Position numbers and translations under genes: made by a program | Source of the DNA: Neoceratodus forsteri | Taxonomy: Eukaryota; Chordata; Ceratodontiformes; Ceratodontidae | Length of the DNA: 64,000 bases | Reading direction: 5' to 3' | Assembly (NCBI GenBank): GCA_016271365.2 | Contig: CM057458.1 | Location: 195,024,501 to 195,088,500 of the forward strand | The notes under the pieces: model-generated | What the model saw: the letters and a program-made list of their open reading frames with translations, nothing else | Told to the model about the DNA's origin: nothing | Databases searched by the model: none | Shown here: positions 1 to 11,785 of the stretch, one piece after another | How positions within the stretch are numbered: position 1 is the first letter of the stretch | Layout of the letters: the number at the start of each line of letters is the position of its first letter

Positions 1-600
1 CAGCCAACACCCTGTCGTGTCTTATTGCGTACTTATAAAATGGGAATTAAGAATCCTGCATCCTGACTGGCTGAAACTTGTTCCTACCAATTGGATTAAG
101 ATGGCACAACCAATGGGTATGAAAAAGTCCCAGTATCAATGTTGATTAATTTCTAAAAATAGCAGTGTGCAGCTCCGTAAAGCTGCAAGCCCTAATCCTG
201 GTTTCACTTTCATTCACACTACAACCTTGCTTGGTCCACTCAGTCACAGAATTAAAACACGTGGGGCCAGATATTCAAAACTTAGTCCAGGTGCTAAGGG
301 GTGTTTGTCCATGCTAACTGGGTTTTGCATCCGATTTGTGGGAAGGGTCTATATTCAGACACCCCATAGTGAGGCAGAACCCTTTAGTACTTGAGTGCTA
401 AGTTACCGCTGTACTGGTTCAGCCATATCTCAGCACAGTCAAAACCCGCACGGTCAAAACGCGCACTGCACTGAGACCCCAAAAGTGCACGGTCAAAAAC
501 TGCGCTAAAATTAAATAAACTAACTCCCACCATGCACACTGATTTGATCATGTGGTTTTTGACCATGCGTCTATCCCTTCATGATCTTCATGGGATACCC
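1..600. other. No gene seen; unassigned sequence
   Basis: I see no coding similarity, RNA gene or complete mobile element here. Short ORFs are not conserved-looking. Positions 420-500 contain three loose repeats of a GCACGGTCAAAA-like motif, which may be a decayed minisatellite. Confidence 0.5.
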
Positions 601-1150
601 ACTGCACCCATGCAAATGAGGGGATACTCCCCTGCATACAGTTTCAGCGGAAAATTGAGAGGTCTGCACAGGCGGTAAATGCCTGCCAAATAGGTACAAG
701 ATGCCACCTTTGCAAACCCCAAATTAACAGGGCACAAGGCCCTGGTGGCAGGCTGTGGCATTGCAACCGGCTGCCCCACCACCACCCAAACCCTGGCCCA
801 ATGCATCTGTGGATGCCCTGAAGTCTACTGGCACCCCCTGCCCTCTGATCACCTGCTGCTGTAGTCAGAATGTTGTCCCTGGTATCTAGTAGCACCCCCC
901 ACCCTCCAATCACCTGCCACCATAATCATGAAGTTAGCTCTCGTGTCTTAATGGAACACTCCCCCACTCATCTCTCACCCACCACCACATTGATAAGGTT
1001 GTTCTTGATATCCAGTGGCACCCCCTGCCCCAAGCACCCATCCCGGTTGAGAGCCCATAGTCCCTGGTGTCTAGCAGCCCCCCTGCAACACCTGCACCAA
1101 GCACACCACCCTGTCACCCCCTGTACTTCTGTCACTGGTGCCATCCTTAG
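600..1150 (-). repeat. Dispersed repeat with ~61-bp minisatellite units, copy 1
   Basis: Read on the minus strand this stretch contains degenerate units of about 61 bp, each starting near ATGGTGGCAGGTGATCAGAG and running through a GGGTGGGGGGTGCCACTAGA-like core. At least four units can be followed between about 800 and 1110. The same unit and similar flanking sequence occur in opposite orientation at 5755-6125, so this is a dispersed family rather than a local duplication. No function is apparent; open frames across it are a by-product of the near-multiple-of-three period. Confidence 0.6.
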
Positions 1151-1364
1151 CATCTCTAGAATGTCAAGTTATTAGATAAGGCCCACTATTAATGTCTTCC
1201 GTGTTCAGAAGTTGCTACCTAGATAAGTAGTTTTCTTTTTCCTGTCCATTAGCAATTCACTTTAAATAGCTCTCATAGATACAATATTTAATTTGTTTTA
1301 CAAGGAAGTTGGACTGGATCAAATGACTCAATTTCAGCCATGCCTTATTGAAACTACAGGAAAA

Positions 1365-1710
1365 TAATGGCCTGATGGTGCTGAGGGTTGAGGCACTGGA
1401 TGCCACACCTCAGCCATGCCAGCGACCCATGTTCGGGAATAACACAGGCCACCGGTGTGAGGGTGGAGAAGGATTGAGCGTTCTGAGGACCGCTGCTCTC
1501 CTCTCTGGGAAGGGAGGATGTCAGCAGCTCCGCGCATTGCTTGCCTCTAGCGGAGGCTGGGGGCAGCGCGCCGACACTGAAGATATGGGCAGGGGATGGA
1601 CCAGACGCCTGGAGAAGCACGCATGGGAGCATGCGCGCTGCTGCTGCTGGCATCATTGTAAGTTACATCCCCTGAGGGAAGGGGAAAAATGGGAAAACTG
1701 GGAAGTCCTC
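1365..1710 (+). repeat. tRNA-type SINE (family S1), copy 1
   Basis: The head (GCCTGATGGTGCTGAGGGTT then GAGGCACTGGATGCCACACC) matches copies at 4490-4925, 16905-17425, 20335-20905, 30060-30470 and 59560-59895. A GTTCGGGAAT block about 60 bp in resembles a Pol III B box, and a block near 1470-1500 (GGATTGAGCGTTCTGAGGAC) is shared with the other copies. The 3' boundary is uncertain and could extend to the A-rich stretch near 1970. I do not recognise the family by name; the tRNA origin is inferred from the B-box-like site. Confidence 0.6.
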
Positions 1711-3035
1711 TGCCGAAGGATGACAGTTGTCCCCCTGCAGCACCGCCCTGGAAGATGCCTCCTTAAAAAAACTGGATCTGGTCTGTTGAGTCACGAGATC
1801 TCCCCACTCCCTGCCACAAAGGGTAAGTTGTGGGGGTTAATGGGGAGGGGGTCTGATACCCGGTGCTCGGCATGGGTGGAGACATCAGAAGGGAATCAGC
1901 AGAGAACCCCAGGAGAAAAAGTACCAACAAAAAAGAAAAAGAAAGTACAGGAAAAAAGAGACTGTACTTGAAACATAAATTAAAATCTAATTACGTAAAC
2001 TAGTTGTTATATTCGAACAGTCAGACAAGAGCAGTCCTTGCAGATGTTAATACAATGAACAGTCCATACAAACATTTGTGCATGTAGTCTTTCTTGACCT
2101 GCAGTACATCAGCTGACGGACAGATTAACAATGTCAAGCAGTTATATGAATGATAGGTGATGCAGACATTCATACAATTAACAGTCCAGTCAAACAGTAA
2201 CACAATTACCAGTGCGATATGCAATACAGGCAGTTAAAAGAACTTTGATAACTAGATGCATATGTACAACTGTGTACACCCGGTATTCTAACATTCAGCT
2301 TTATTAATCACATTCAGTTTTCTACGGATCATATACCGTACAAAGGCATATGCTGTATGCAAGATAATATTGTCCTTCTCTACTAAAGGTTATGCTCCAG
2401 CTCAAACTTACGCATTTATAAAAATTAGCATACATATATTATTGTCATATTTGATTGCCGAAGTTCTGTAGTATCTTACCATCGAACAGAGCGGAGCTTA
2501 GTTTCCTGTAAATGAATTAGACACTCAGATAAAACAGTAGCATCATCTATAAAGACAGAAGTGAGTCAGTTATTTAAATGACATCTGTCTCATTGGGATT
2601 ATAAGAACGTGAGTGTAACTATATATTTATTTTATAGATATTTACTCTGACTCCTTCAGGGCATCCTACAGATAATAATTTCAGACATAGTACTATCATA
2701 TGCTTGATAACTGACAGAATCTTGGCCGGTCTACTAAAGTTGCCTGCATACGTTTTTCAGCATGACCAGTGTGGCTTTGATGATCTTGCAGACATCAGAC
2801 AGAGGCTGAAAAATACCTTGAGAATGCCAAGGGCAAAGGCCACATCAAGAAACAGAACATGACTTGTGCAACAAGATCACAAGTACTGTATCTGGTCAGA
2901 AGTGTTTTATGTATGCATGTGGATTGAGAAGGATATGGGAGGTGGAACAAATACATGGTGTTTCTCTCATTTGGTACTGAAGGCAACATAACCTTCACTT
3001 TGAATAATTTGTCTTCGGTAAGAGGTTCTGCAGGA
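1711..3035. other. No gene seen; AT-rich unassigned sequence
   Basis: No coding signal. A short partial duplication is visible: GCAGATGTTAATACAATGAA at about 2040 and a related block at about 2160, roughly 120 bp apart. Confidence 0.5.
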
Positions 3036-3895
3036 CAATTATGGAGGCCAAACGTGAACCGAATAATGATGTCTTGACATGGCAACAGCTGACAGAAATG
3101 CAAAGTTATGCACATTGGAGCCAAGAATCATAGGACGGAGTACTATCTGAGAGGGGTATAGGTATCTGCAACAAAGGAAGAGAAGGATTTGAGAGTGATG
3201 ATCACTAGCAACCTGAAGCAATCCACGCAGTGCAGGAAAACAGCAGCAAAGGCAAAGAAGATGTTGGGATGCCTAGCCAGGAGGATCAGCAGTAGGTAAA
3301 AGGAGGTTATACTGCCCTCGCAGAGGTCACATCTAGAGTATGGAGTACAGTACTGGTGCCCACACCTCAAAAAGGACATTAACCTGCTGGAGACAATCCA
3401 GAGAGGGCAACAAAAATTACCGCAGGTCGGCAGGGTAAAGCACATGAGGAGAGGCTGGGGTCCCTGAACATGTACTCACTGGAGGACAGAAGGGGGGGGG
3501 ACATGATTGAGACCTTCAAGTACCTGAAAGGGATACATAGGGTGGATAAGGAGGGTCCCTTTAAGCCAACTGGCAACTGAAACACAGGAGGCACAGTCTT
3601 AAGTTGGAGGGGGAGGTTTAGGAGGAAAGTTAGGAAGCACTTCCTTGCAGAGAGGGTGGTGGCCTGTTGAAATGCATTGCCAAAAGAGGTGGTCTCATTG
3701 AAGATGGTGTGCAGCTTCAAGAGAGGCTGAGACAGACATAAGGGGAAAGCAAGGGTCATGGGAGGGGCTGATGGAAAGGATGGGAGGATTGGGGGGGCAG
3801 ATTTAGAAGCTCAAGCTGTGGACCCTGCAATATGAGCAAACTAGGTAGGTCAAATGGCCTTATTCTGCTGACTTCTTCGTATGTGTGCATACAAT
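3036..3895 (+). mobile_element. CR1-clade LINE, decayed 3' end
   Basis: Conceptual plus-strand reading gives the conserved CR1 C-terminal pattern: a block like EKDLRVMI near 3180, KMLGCLARRI near 3260, a LVEYGVQYW-like block near 3330, then HEERLGSLNMYSLEDRR near 3445-3490 and GGDMIETFKYLKGIHRVDKE at 3496-3555. It ends with the family tail, GTCAAATGGCCTTATTCTGC near 3849. The 5' part is truncated and many frames are broken, so this is an old, dead copy. Confidence 0.8.
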
Positions 3896-4084
3896 GTTGG
3901 AATGATAGTGATAGAACATTATAAGACGTTGATACCTATGTATATGATTATAAATCATATCCTAATGTTACTGGAACACCTTACCTCATAATGTCATGAA
4001 GATTCTTACTGTGTATCACTGATTCAGGCTGACCATATTCGATTGAGCTTTGAATACATTTTATTATGTCACTTTATTTGTTTT

Positions 4085-4375
4085 ATTTATTTATTTAGTT
4101 TTTGTTGACCGGGTAAGTGCACTAGACAAATCCTGCCTATTTTCAGGCACGACCCGGGGAAGGGGGATACAGATGAATTCCAACTGACCTTAAACCAAAT
4201 TAAGCTGTTGGTGGTATTTTTAGTGAATGAGGGAAATTTGGCCAGGACACCGGGGAAATTCCCCTACTCTTTTCGATAAGTGCCATGGGATCTTTAACAT
4301 CCACCTGAACTACCACCAATCCAGGCAGATGGGACCTCGGTTTAACGTCTCATCCGAAAGACTTTAAATGTCAGA
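4085..4375 (-). repeat. L2/V-SINE-like 3' tail
   Basis: Begins with a TTTATTTATTTA run (the A-rich 3' tail seen on the other strand), followed by GTGCACTAGACAAATCC and CAGGCACGACCCGG, shared with 58775-58920. The block GCCATGGGATCTTTAACATC followed by CTCGGTTTAACGTCTCATCC belongs to a repeat tail widespread in fish and other lower vertebrates. No coding part remains. The exact family is not certain. Confidence 0.5.
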
Positions 4376-4489
4376 TAAATAGTTTGTTAATGTTTTTACA
4401 TGTATTTGCACATGCACGTATGCATATAGTACATACAGTACATTTCAGATTTCATTGTATGCTTTTTTTTTCCTATTATTTGTTTATAC

Positions 4490-4925
4490 CCCTAGGAGCT
4501 GGCAGACGAGCTCCAACCCTCCCTCGGAGGGCTCACTTCCATCTCAATCCATGAACCCATCATCGAGACCATGGTTGTACCTTCACAGAGCCTGCCACCT
4601 CCATTTTTCCCATTTTTTCTCCCACCCATGTCATGGCCACGTGCATGTGGAGGCACGTGCACACCGTGGTTCCGCAGCTCCCTCCCTTGTGTGCCGCCCC
4701 TCTCACCTGCACTACCCTCAGGTCACCACCTGGGGGCAGCAGGACTACGGGGACAATGAGATCCATCCCCGGGAGAGGAAAGCTGCCAGAACGCTGCTCA
4801 ATCCTGCTCCCTCCCTCTCCCCCAACCAACCCCCGACGACCCAGGCTCGTTCCCGAACTCGGATCATCAGTGTAGAGTGAGGTGTGGTATCCAGCACCTC
4901 AACCCCCAGTGCCACCAGGCCAGTA
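4490..4925 (-). repeat. tRNA-type SINE (family S1), copy 2
   Basis: The reverse complement of 4830-4925 gives the S1 head (GGCCTGGTGGCACTGGGGGT then GAGGTGCTGGATACCACACC) with a B-box-like GAGTTCGGGAACG. The 3' part near 4490-4540 carries the CCCTCCGAGGGAGGG block also found at 17350-17370. A short duplication or poly-T lies just outside at 4463. It looks close to full length at about 435 bp. Confidence 0.65.
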
Positions 4926-5754
4926 ATTTCATTGTATATTAATGTTAATCATATTATGCTTCTGGCATGATACATAATCTCTAGTCAATTATAATAGATC
5001 AGTACTGCCATCCCCAGCTGAAGCAGCTATCAACTCACATGTTCTGTACTGAGAACGAATGTACTCTCATAACAATGACAAAGCCAAGGAACTGTTTTCT
5101 TTTGAATTGTTCATTAGTCTGTAAAAATACATTGGTTCCTTATCCTATCTTTGACATATGTATAACACTCTCGTATATGTGCTGATCATTCGAAAGAATA
5201 TGCACTAGATATAGCTTATTACAGAGCAGGCGCTTGAAAAGTATAAAACTAACAAATGGACTAAAATAACACTATTTGACCTTCCAAGACAAATGCTGAC
5301 TCTGGCATCAGTACACGCTACAGCTGTTGAATTCTAGCTTTTATATCCAGCTAGAATGTTCACCTACAGGGTATGTTTGTTGGATTCCTGGTAGCTACAG
5401 TGTGCTTTGATGTCAACATTCAATTGAAAATAGTTATTCGCCTCATGTTACTGAAGTCCAGATACAATTTATTTGCTGTTTATCTCAATAATGCTGAATG
5501 TCCTCCTCATTAAATACCTGTTTACAGCCAAGGTTCCTGCTATGTAACCCTGGACCTCGAGTTGAAAACTTGTAAAATTTCCATTAAAACAGAATGTATG
5601 TTTAAGTACATACTGTATATCTAGATTAGATAACCAGAAATTTTATAAAAACGTGACACATTCTGACACTGTAGTGGAATCTTCATTTTTATGTATACAT
5701 GCTATTGTTCATTATAGGTGACCAATTATAAAGATCATAACCAAAGGACATCAT
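4926..5754. other. No gene seen; AT-rich unassigned sequence
   Basis: No conserved coding pattern, tandem array or recognisable element boundary was found on either strand. Confidence 0.5.
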
Positions 5755-6125
5755 CATCATTATGGCAGCAGGCTATTGGAGGGTGGGGGGGATGCCATAG
5801 ACACCAGAACAGCTTTCATAACATGGTGGCGGGTGATCAGAGAGTGGGGGGTTCCACTAGACCCCAAGGATATCTTCAAGATAATGGTGGCAAGCAATCA
5901 GAGGGTGGAGGTGCCACTGGATACCAGAGTGGTCATGTACATTGCTGGAACAGACATTCAGGGTGTGGAGGGGGCTCTGCTCACAGCCATGACAGATGTG
6001 GCGGGTGGCCACAGGAGGGACACAAACCAGCAGCCATTTCCCATGCAAATGAGCTCATAATGGGCATGCATATGGCCCTTACAGCCTTGCATGCCCTACA
6101 GACTTATTTGCATGTTGCCGGCTGA
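5755..6125 (+). repeat. Dispersed repeat with ~61-bp minisatellite units, copy 2
   Basis: Three to four degenerate units of about 61 bp start at roughly 5762, 5823 and 5884, each with ATGGTGGC, ATCAGAG and GGTGCCACT-type blocks. The downstream flank (ATGCAAATGAG near 6043) also matches the flank of copy 1 near 610-620, in inverse orientation. The units happen to be open in two frames, which gives ORFs of 94-135 codons, but the repeat explains them better than a gene does. Confidence 0.6.
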
Positions 6126-7684
6126 CTATCTCAGTGGGTGCTCCCCTATCAGATTTGGGAGGTGCAGTTTCCTGTACTTCCCTATGGGCTGCATGCAGCC
6201 CAGATCCATATCAGGCAGTGCTAATCATCCTTGTGCCACCCTGACCTAGCACTATAGTCAGTCAGATAGTGCCAGTGTGCTATTCGACTGAATACAGCAT
6301 CCTAAGGGGTGGGCACAAGGGCAAGTGCAGTACAAACCTTTGCACTCCACTTTTCAAGTTCACAAAGTAAAACAATATGAAGTTTTTTTTTTCAATTCAG
6401 GGAAAACAAAGTGGATCGAACTGGTGGGGTAACTTCAAGAGACAGTTCACACAAAAAGCACACAGAACCCAGTGGCTCAAACAGTTCAACTAAGGCTAGC
6501 ACCATGTAGTGACAGTCTATCTGTGGAGAGAATATTTCACACAGAACTGCTAATTTATAAGCATTTCTAAGCTTTTATTTTTAATTTCTCACTTTTTAAC
6601 ACAAAACCCATGTTTAGGCTCAGTAAGACACTCTGAGGTACAACCACACTTCCAGGGTGAAGACACTTGGCCTGTGGCCTCTTGTCTTACTATGCCTCTG
6701 GGCATGTGGTTGTAGTTGCACAACCAACACCCCATTGTATCTTAATGCTTACAAACACATTCTCCCAGATCACTTTAGACTGAAAGTTCTCACTAGTCTG
6801 AGGAAGACCAGTCACCCAGTAATGTTCTAACCCCACTGCCTCTTTTTGTACAAGGCTGTGAAAGTCACATATAATTTTGAAATTGTTTTAGGGTTCTCTA
6901 CCAGCACCATGAGTGTCTCTATGGTTTCACCATGTCTGCCAGCCCATGGCTGTGGCCCATGTGTTTGGCAACTGTATGTGCCATGTAAAGAAATGGGAAA
7001 ACAGTGTTATTGCTTACACCATATCTAGCTTGACAGGTTTGGTAGTGTATCAATCTCCAGCCCTCTGTTAGGTGTTCTAATGTGGGTATCGTCAACCCTT
7101 TCCAGGGTTCACCATTAATTGGTTAACCAGCATTATTAAAGAAGGGATATTCATAATAGTGGTTTTCCCACATCTCTGTGTGGGTCTAAAGTCAGGAAAC
7201 AACAGCTGGGCATGATTTTTTTATCTTATTTAAAGTAGAAGTTCATGATTGAAACATTCACCCTGAACAGATCTAATTCAAAGGAGATGATATTTTACTG
7301 TGAAAAGTCTCATTTAATGCTTTTTGTTTTTAATGTTGTTACTTTTTTACTTTAATAGAAAATATTACATTATAGAGTGGACATTTTATTATCTCATTCT
7401 GGTGCTTCAGATATATTTCCCTTGCAGAGAGATTACAATGGTGGTTGATATTGATAAACCATTTCAAATGTGACTGGACTTTACTGCAATAGGAGCCAGA
7501 CAGAAGCACCGGTGTTAGGTTTTATAATGTGTAGGTGTACCTGTGTATGCAATGGGTCTAAAATATGTTTTGAAGCCTCTAACCAGATTGGCTAGTAACT
7601 GGGAAAATTCACTGACCCCCACAGACATTCCACGAGCCCTACTAGTGTACGTAGTAAAAAGTAGTCCCTCCAGTATTAGAAAGA
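6126..7684. other. No gene seen; unassigned sequence
   Basis: Nothing coding was recognised. A loose inverted match (TGAGGTACAACCACA near 6633 and TGTGGTTGTAGTTGCA near 6705) brackets about 80 bp and could be a decayed hairpin element. Confidence 0.45.
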
Positions 7685-7689
7685 AGGGT

Positions 7690-7960
7690 TAGTTAAGTTA
7701 GTTAGTTAGTTAGTTAGTTTTTTAAACTTAGTAACCTGGAAAGGCACACTGAGCCAAGACTCATTTTACAGAGAGAGACAAATACATTCCGTGGAAAAGT
7801 CTAGTCAATATTAACAAACTAGTGTGCTGGCAAAATGAATGCCCAAAAGTGAAAATAAGTAGTGAGCAGGTACAGACAAAATATACAGTAAAAAAGCGCA
7901 GTCAGAATGAGAAAGCAATGGCAATATAAGCAGGGGCGATTAACAGACAACGTAGAGTGA
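7690..7960 (-). repeat. (TTAG)n and L2-like 3' tail remnant
   Basis: A TTAG run at 7690-7720 is followed by TAGTAACCTGGAAAGGCACA and GAGCCAAGACTCATTTTACA. This resembles the L2-type tails at 9335, 32008 and 32530, all of which begin with a T-rich simple repeat. Read on the minus strand, it would be the 3' end of a LINE ending in a simple repeat. Confidence 0.4.
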
Positions 7961-8690
7961 GGTTGTACTGTGAAGAGAAATTTTACTCGCCCAATATAAA
8001 ATCTACCAGTAATCGTTGGGGGGGTTGCAGTTTTGAACCCTGATATGACAGAAAGGCTGTAACCTATTCTCAGAAATGTATTTCCTTTATATAATAGTCA
8101 AAACAAATGTATGCAGAGAATCTTTTACATGTGGTCCTCTCATGTAGGCTGCATTTTTTTATTAACAAAATAAGAGGCTGCGGGGGCAGAGCCCTCTGCA
8201 GAAAATTAACAGGGACCGCTTGGGTGGGCTATGCGTTGTTACTGTATGACAACAAAATTTGGTGGCGCTCTTGTTGCTGATGGCATTTTCCATGCACTCT
8301 AATTTCCCACACCCTGCAAAATTCACCCTAAAGTGGTAACCCAATGCAAAAAGAATTGACAGGGTCCCTTTTAGTGGCATAAGTAGAAGATGAGAAATGA
8401 GAAACCAGGGATTGGAGCCACCAATAACCAGTGGATTGTTTTATACATACTCCTGGGGCAACTAGGTTTATAACATCCCCAGGATTGGTAATGCTTGTGT
8501 GAACAAGGTGAGAGCTAGAATAAGATAAAGGTTAGCAGCAGGAGCAGTTAGACGAGTAGTGAACTCTGACATGCTGTTTAAGAAAGAGGTAGGAGAAGCA
8601 GTGGTGGATAATATGAGGAAGGGAGTGCCAGAGTGAAATCACTTGCACTAAGAAGGCAGACTGGACAACAAAGAGGATTGTGTATATAGA
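7961..8690. other. No gene seen; possible LINE remnant
   Basis: On the minus strand, 8530-8660 has a CLVVQSAFLV-SLWHSLP-like pattern that recalls the WNSLP motif at the C-terminus of L2-type LINE proteins. The signal is weak and no longer reading frame supports it. Confidence 0.35.
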
Positions 8691-8691
8691 G

Positions 8692-8834
8692 GATTGTGTA
8701 TGAGCACTCTTACACAACAAGGTTATTTTCTGATCAAGTAGTTTCTGTGGTGACAAGAGACCTCGAGAGGCGAAGCTCAGAGGTCCTGAATTACACAAAC
8801 CAAAGAATGTTGTAAGGAGTGCTCATACACAATC
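8692..8834. mobile_element. Short inverted-repeat MITE, ~143 bp
   Basis: Terminal inverted repeats of about 22 bp: GATTGTGTATGAGCACTCTT at 8692 and its complement at 8812-8834 with one extra G. The interior is about 100 bp with no coding. The TIR shares the TGTATG-GCACTC core with the adjacent MITE at 8834-9115, so the two belong to related families. A clear target duplication was not found. Confidence 0.5.
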
Positions 8835-9115
8835 TTTATAGTGTATGGGCACTCATTCCTGGCAAACAATGTCCCCAAAATATTTTTAAAAACCCTTACT
8901 GTGGCGCATTGCTCCGGCGTCAGTAACTTCCGTTTGGTCTCTCACCACCACAGCCCCTTTATTGCGTATGCACAACTACGTTCAATGTTGTTATGCTGCA
9001 CTGGTAACATACTCAATGCAGCATAACAGCATCATGACATAGTCAAGACAGCACAACAACGCTGTTCTGAGCATGGATTTCCATGTTCAACAGCATTCTA
9101 CCATACACTATAAAG
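8834..9115. mobile_element. MITE with perfect 15-bp TIR, ~280 bp
   Basis: CTTTATAGTGTATGG at 8834-8848 is exactly matched in inverse orientation at 9101-9115. A second hairpin lies inside, GTTATGCTGCA near 8989 facing TGCAGCATAAC near 9016. If the target duplication is TA, the element would be TAGTGTATGG...CCATACACTA flanked by TA, as in Tc1/mariner-type elements. No transposase is present. Confidence 0.6.
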
Positions 9116-10248
9116 ATGTTACAGTAAAGAATGCTAAACTATCAAAGGTCTAAGGGAAGGCATGAGTAGGAGGTGGCAATATAGTGCAACAGTAGCACAA
9201 TGAGCTAAAAGGGTAAAGGAAAAGCAATATTTTAAAAGGGAGGCAGTGCAGTGAAATAGTCAACAGGGTTTGTGAGAGGGAACAGAGAGATTCTGGAAGC
9301 AGGAACAATGGGGAGTGTCTGGGAGGTGGTTTATTTATTTTTATTTATTCATAATTGGGTTTACAACCTTTGAGTCAAAGACTCATTTACAAAGGTACCT
9401 CATCATAGGGAGGGTAGACAACAATTGGTGGTGAGATACAACAATGTAATACATTACAGGTGAGGTACAATAAAAGAATACTCATAACAATTCAGTGGTG
9501 CAAGGGTGAACAAAGGCTTCAATTAGTTACAGTTAGTCTAGCATACATTTAGATAACAAGGTACAGCTTGGGGTTCTAGGGAGTGATACTGGTGGAGGGG
9601 GTGGGGGGGTTGCTAGGGGATAAAGGCAGTCCAGGAAGGATGTTGTCTGTAAGTGGACCAGGCAGAGCTCAAGGTATGGGCCAGTCAGGGGCATTTACAG
9701 CTCCGAGAGTCAGTGATGTGGTTTCGGAGGGCGATTTTGAAGGGGCCAATTTTGGGGAGGTTTGTGATGTGGGTGGGAGGGAGTTGAACCAGGAGGGGGC
9801 TCTGTAGTGGAATGATCTTTGGGCAAGAGAGGTCCTGGCTCTCGGGACCTGGAAGTTGACTTTCTTTGCGCTCCGGGTGGTGACCAAGTGGGAGGCCAGC
9901 TTAAGGGATGCAGCAACCCCCGGGGGGGGGAGCCCGAGGAGTGATTTTTTTGCCAAGATACATGTGTGGTAGCGCAGGTGCTCATCAAAGGTGAGTAGAT
10001 CCGAGGAGGAGTAGAGCTGACATGTGTGTGTTCTGCTGTGGGCACCAGTCAGGAGCCTGCAAGCCTTATTAATCGAGGTCTGGACTTTGGTGAGGGCGGT
10101 GGGGTCAGCAGCCGCATAGATAGGGAGCCCGTAGTCAACTAATGACAGGATGGAGGAGGGGTTAGCCAGCCGGAGGGCATTCTGAGGGAGGCAGTCTTTG
10201 TGGTGGTAGAGGAGTCCAATCCGGGTGTTTACGGCAGTGGACAGGGAA

Positions 10249-11320
10249 TTAAGATGACAGTGGAAAGAGAGAGCTCAGTCGAAGGTGATACCCAGATAAT
10301 TGCATGTAGTCACTTGTTCGAGAGGGTGAGGGGTGTTGGGGAGGATGAGAAGGGGGGGCGTTTTTGGAGGTACTTTGGCGGTGGGCAAAAAGCATAGATT
10401 TTGTCTTTTTGAGATTTAGAACCAGACGATGGTCGTGGAACCATTTTTCAGCTTGGCTGAAAGCAAGTTTCAGAGAGTTCTGGAGGGTGATAGGGTTGGG
10501 GTGGGAGGCGACGAGAACCACATCATCAGCATATAGGAGCATTCTGCCCGAGCAGGAGCTAGAGAGGGAGTTAAGAAAGAGACTGAACAGTGTGTGTGGC
10601 CCAGGATGGAGCCCTGAGGGACACCTGAACGAACAGGTGGGGCAGCTGATAAGGTATCGTTTATCTTGATCCTTTGTGATCTGGCATGGAGGTAACTGGA
10701 GAACCAGGCAAGGGGACCGGTTGAGAAACCTAGTTGGCGGAGGGAGTCCAGCAATAGGGGGTAGCACACAGTGTCAAAGGCCTTAGATAGGTCAATGAAC
10801 ACTGCCCCAGTGACGTTCCCAGAGTCAAGTGCAAAGTGTACATGGTGTGAGAATTCTAGGAGGGCTGCAGTGGTGCTGTGTCCAAGGCAGAAGCCATGCT
10901 GTTCTGGACAGAGTATGCTGTATTTGGTTAAGTATTCCATGAGTTGAGTGGATACTATTTTTTCCAGGGCTTTAGAGAGTCGGGGAGGATGGAGATTGGT
11001 CTGTAGTTATTTGGTAGTGTGCGATCTCCATTCTTATGAATTGGGGTAATTTCAGCTGATTTCCAGGCACTCAGGAATTGATCAAGGCACAGGGACCGGT
11101 TTAACAGGTCAGTGATAGGGGCTAGCATGACATTTAGGGTTAGATGGAGAATCCTGGAGTCAATTGGGTCACACCTGGGGTTATGGCTGGAGAGGGCTTT
11201 TAGTAGGAGTGGTTTGGCTGCATGGGGAGATATGGTGCAGAGGAGAAATGGAGGGAGAGTCAGGGAGGGGAAGGTTGAGATAGGGATTGCTTTAAAAAAA
11301 GTGGCCAGGAAGGACTGCAC
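10249..11320 (-). pseudogene. LINE reverse transcriptase (element A)
   Basis: Three overlapping minus-strand reading frames carry successive RT blocks. 11320-10955 holds the fingers region with WKSAEITPIHKNGD and NNYRPISIL. 10940-10600 holds EQHGF, FIDLSKAFDTV and SGVPQGSILG. 10600-10300 holds the catalytic LLYADDVVL box and NLKKTKSMLF. The YADD aspartates are intact, but at least two frameshifts separate the blocks, so no full-length enzyme can be made. The enzyme would copy the LINE RNA at a nicked genomic site (target-primed reverse transcription). Confidence 0.85.
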
Positions 11321-11785
11321 TTAGGTCAGAAAAAGCCATGTTGAGGCAGTCAGCAATATGTGGGGGGTCTATGGTAACAGTGCCATTATCAGATCTGAGA
11401 TGGGGGAGCGGGATTTTCCATTGAGCTCCTTAATATTATCTCAGAACACTCGAGCTGAGCCCCAAGAGGAGGCCAGAGTGGTTTGGTAGTATTTGGCCTT
11501 GGCTTGCCTAATGGCCCAGGTGCACTGGTTTTGAGCAGCATTATAGGCCTGTCTGTCCACTGGCCTGCCTGACTCGACTGCGACATGCCATAGGTTGTCC
11601 CATTGCCTCAGTTGTTGAATAAGGGAAGGGGAGAGCCAGGTGGCATTATGTCTTTTGGAGCGGGTACTGGTAAGGGGCAAAGAGGTCACAAGCCTTGCAG
11701 AAGGCATTGGTGAGGTAGGCTAGTGCAGTGTCTATATCAGATGCAAGTGAGATTGGGGACCAGTTGAGCTGGGCAAGGTACTGCT

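Noticed and set aside
1..60. Similarity of the window start to 6721-6755 (CCAACACCC, TCTTA-TGC-TAC)
   Set aside because: Only ~30 bp at modest identity; could be chance or a very old repeat.
1348..1971. 207-codon plus-strand ORF
   Set aside because: It runs along the S1 SINE and low-complexity sequence to an AAAGAAA tract; no protein similarity is visible.
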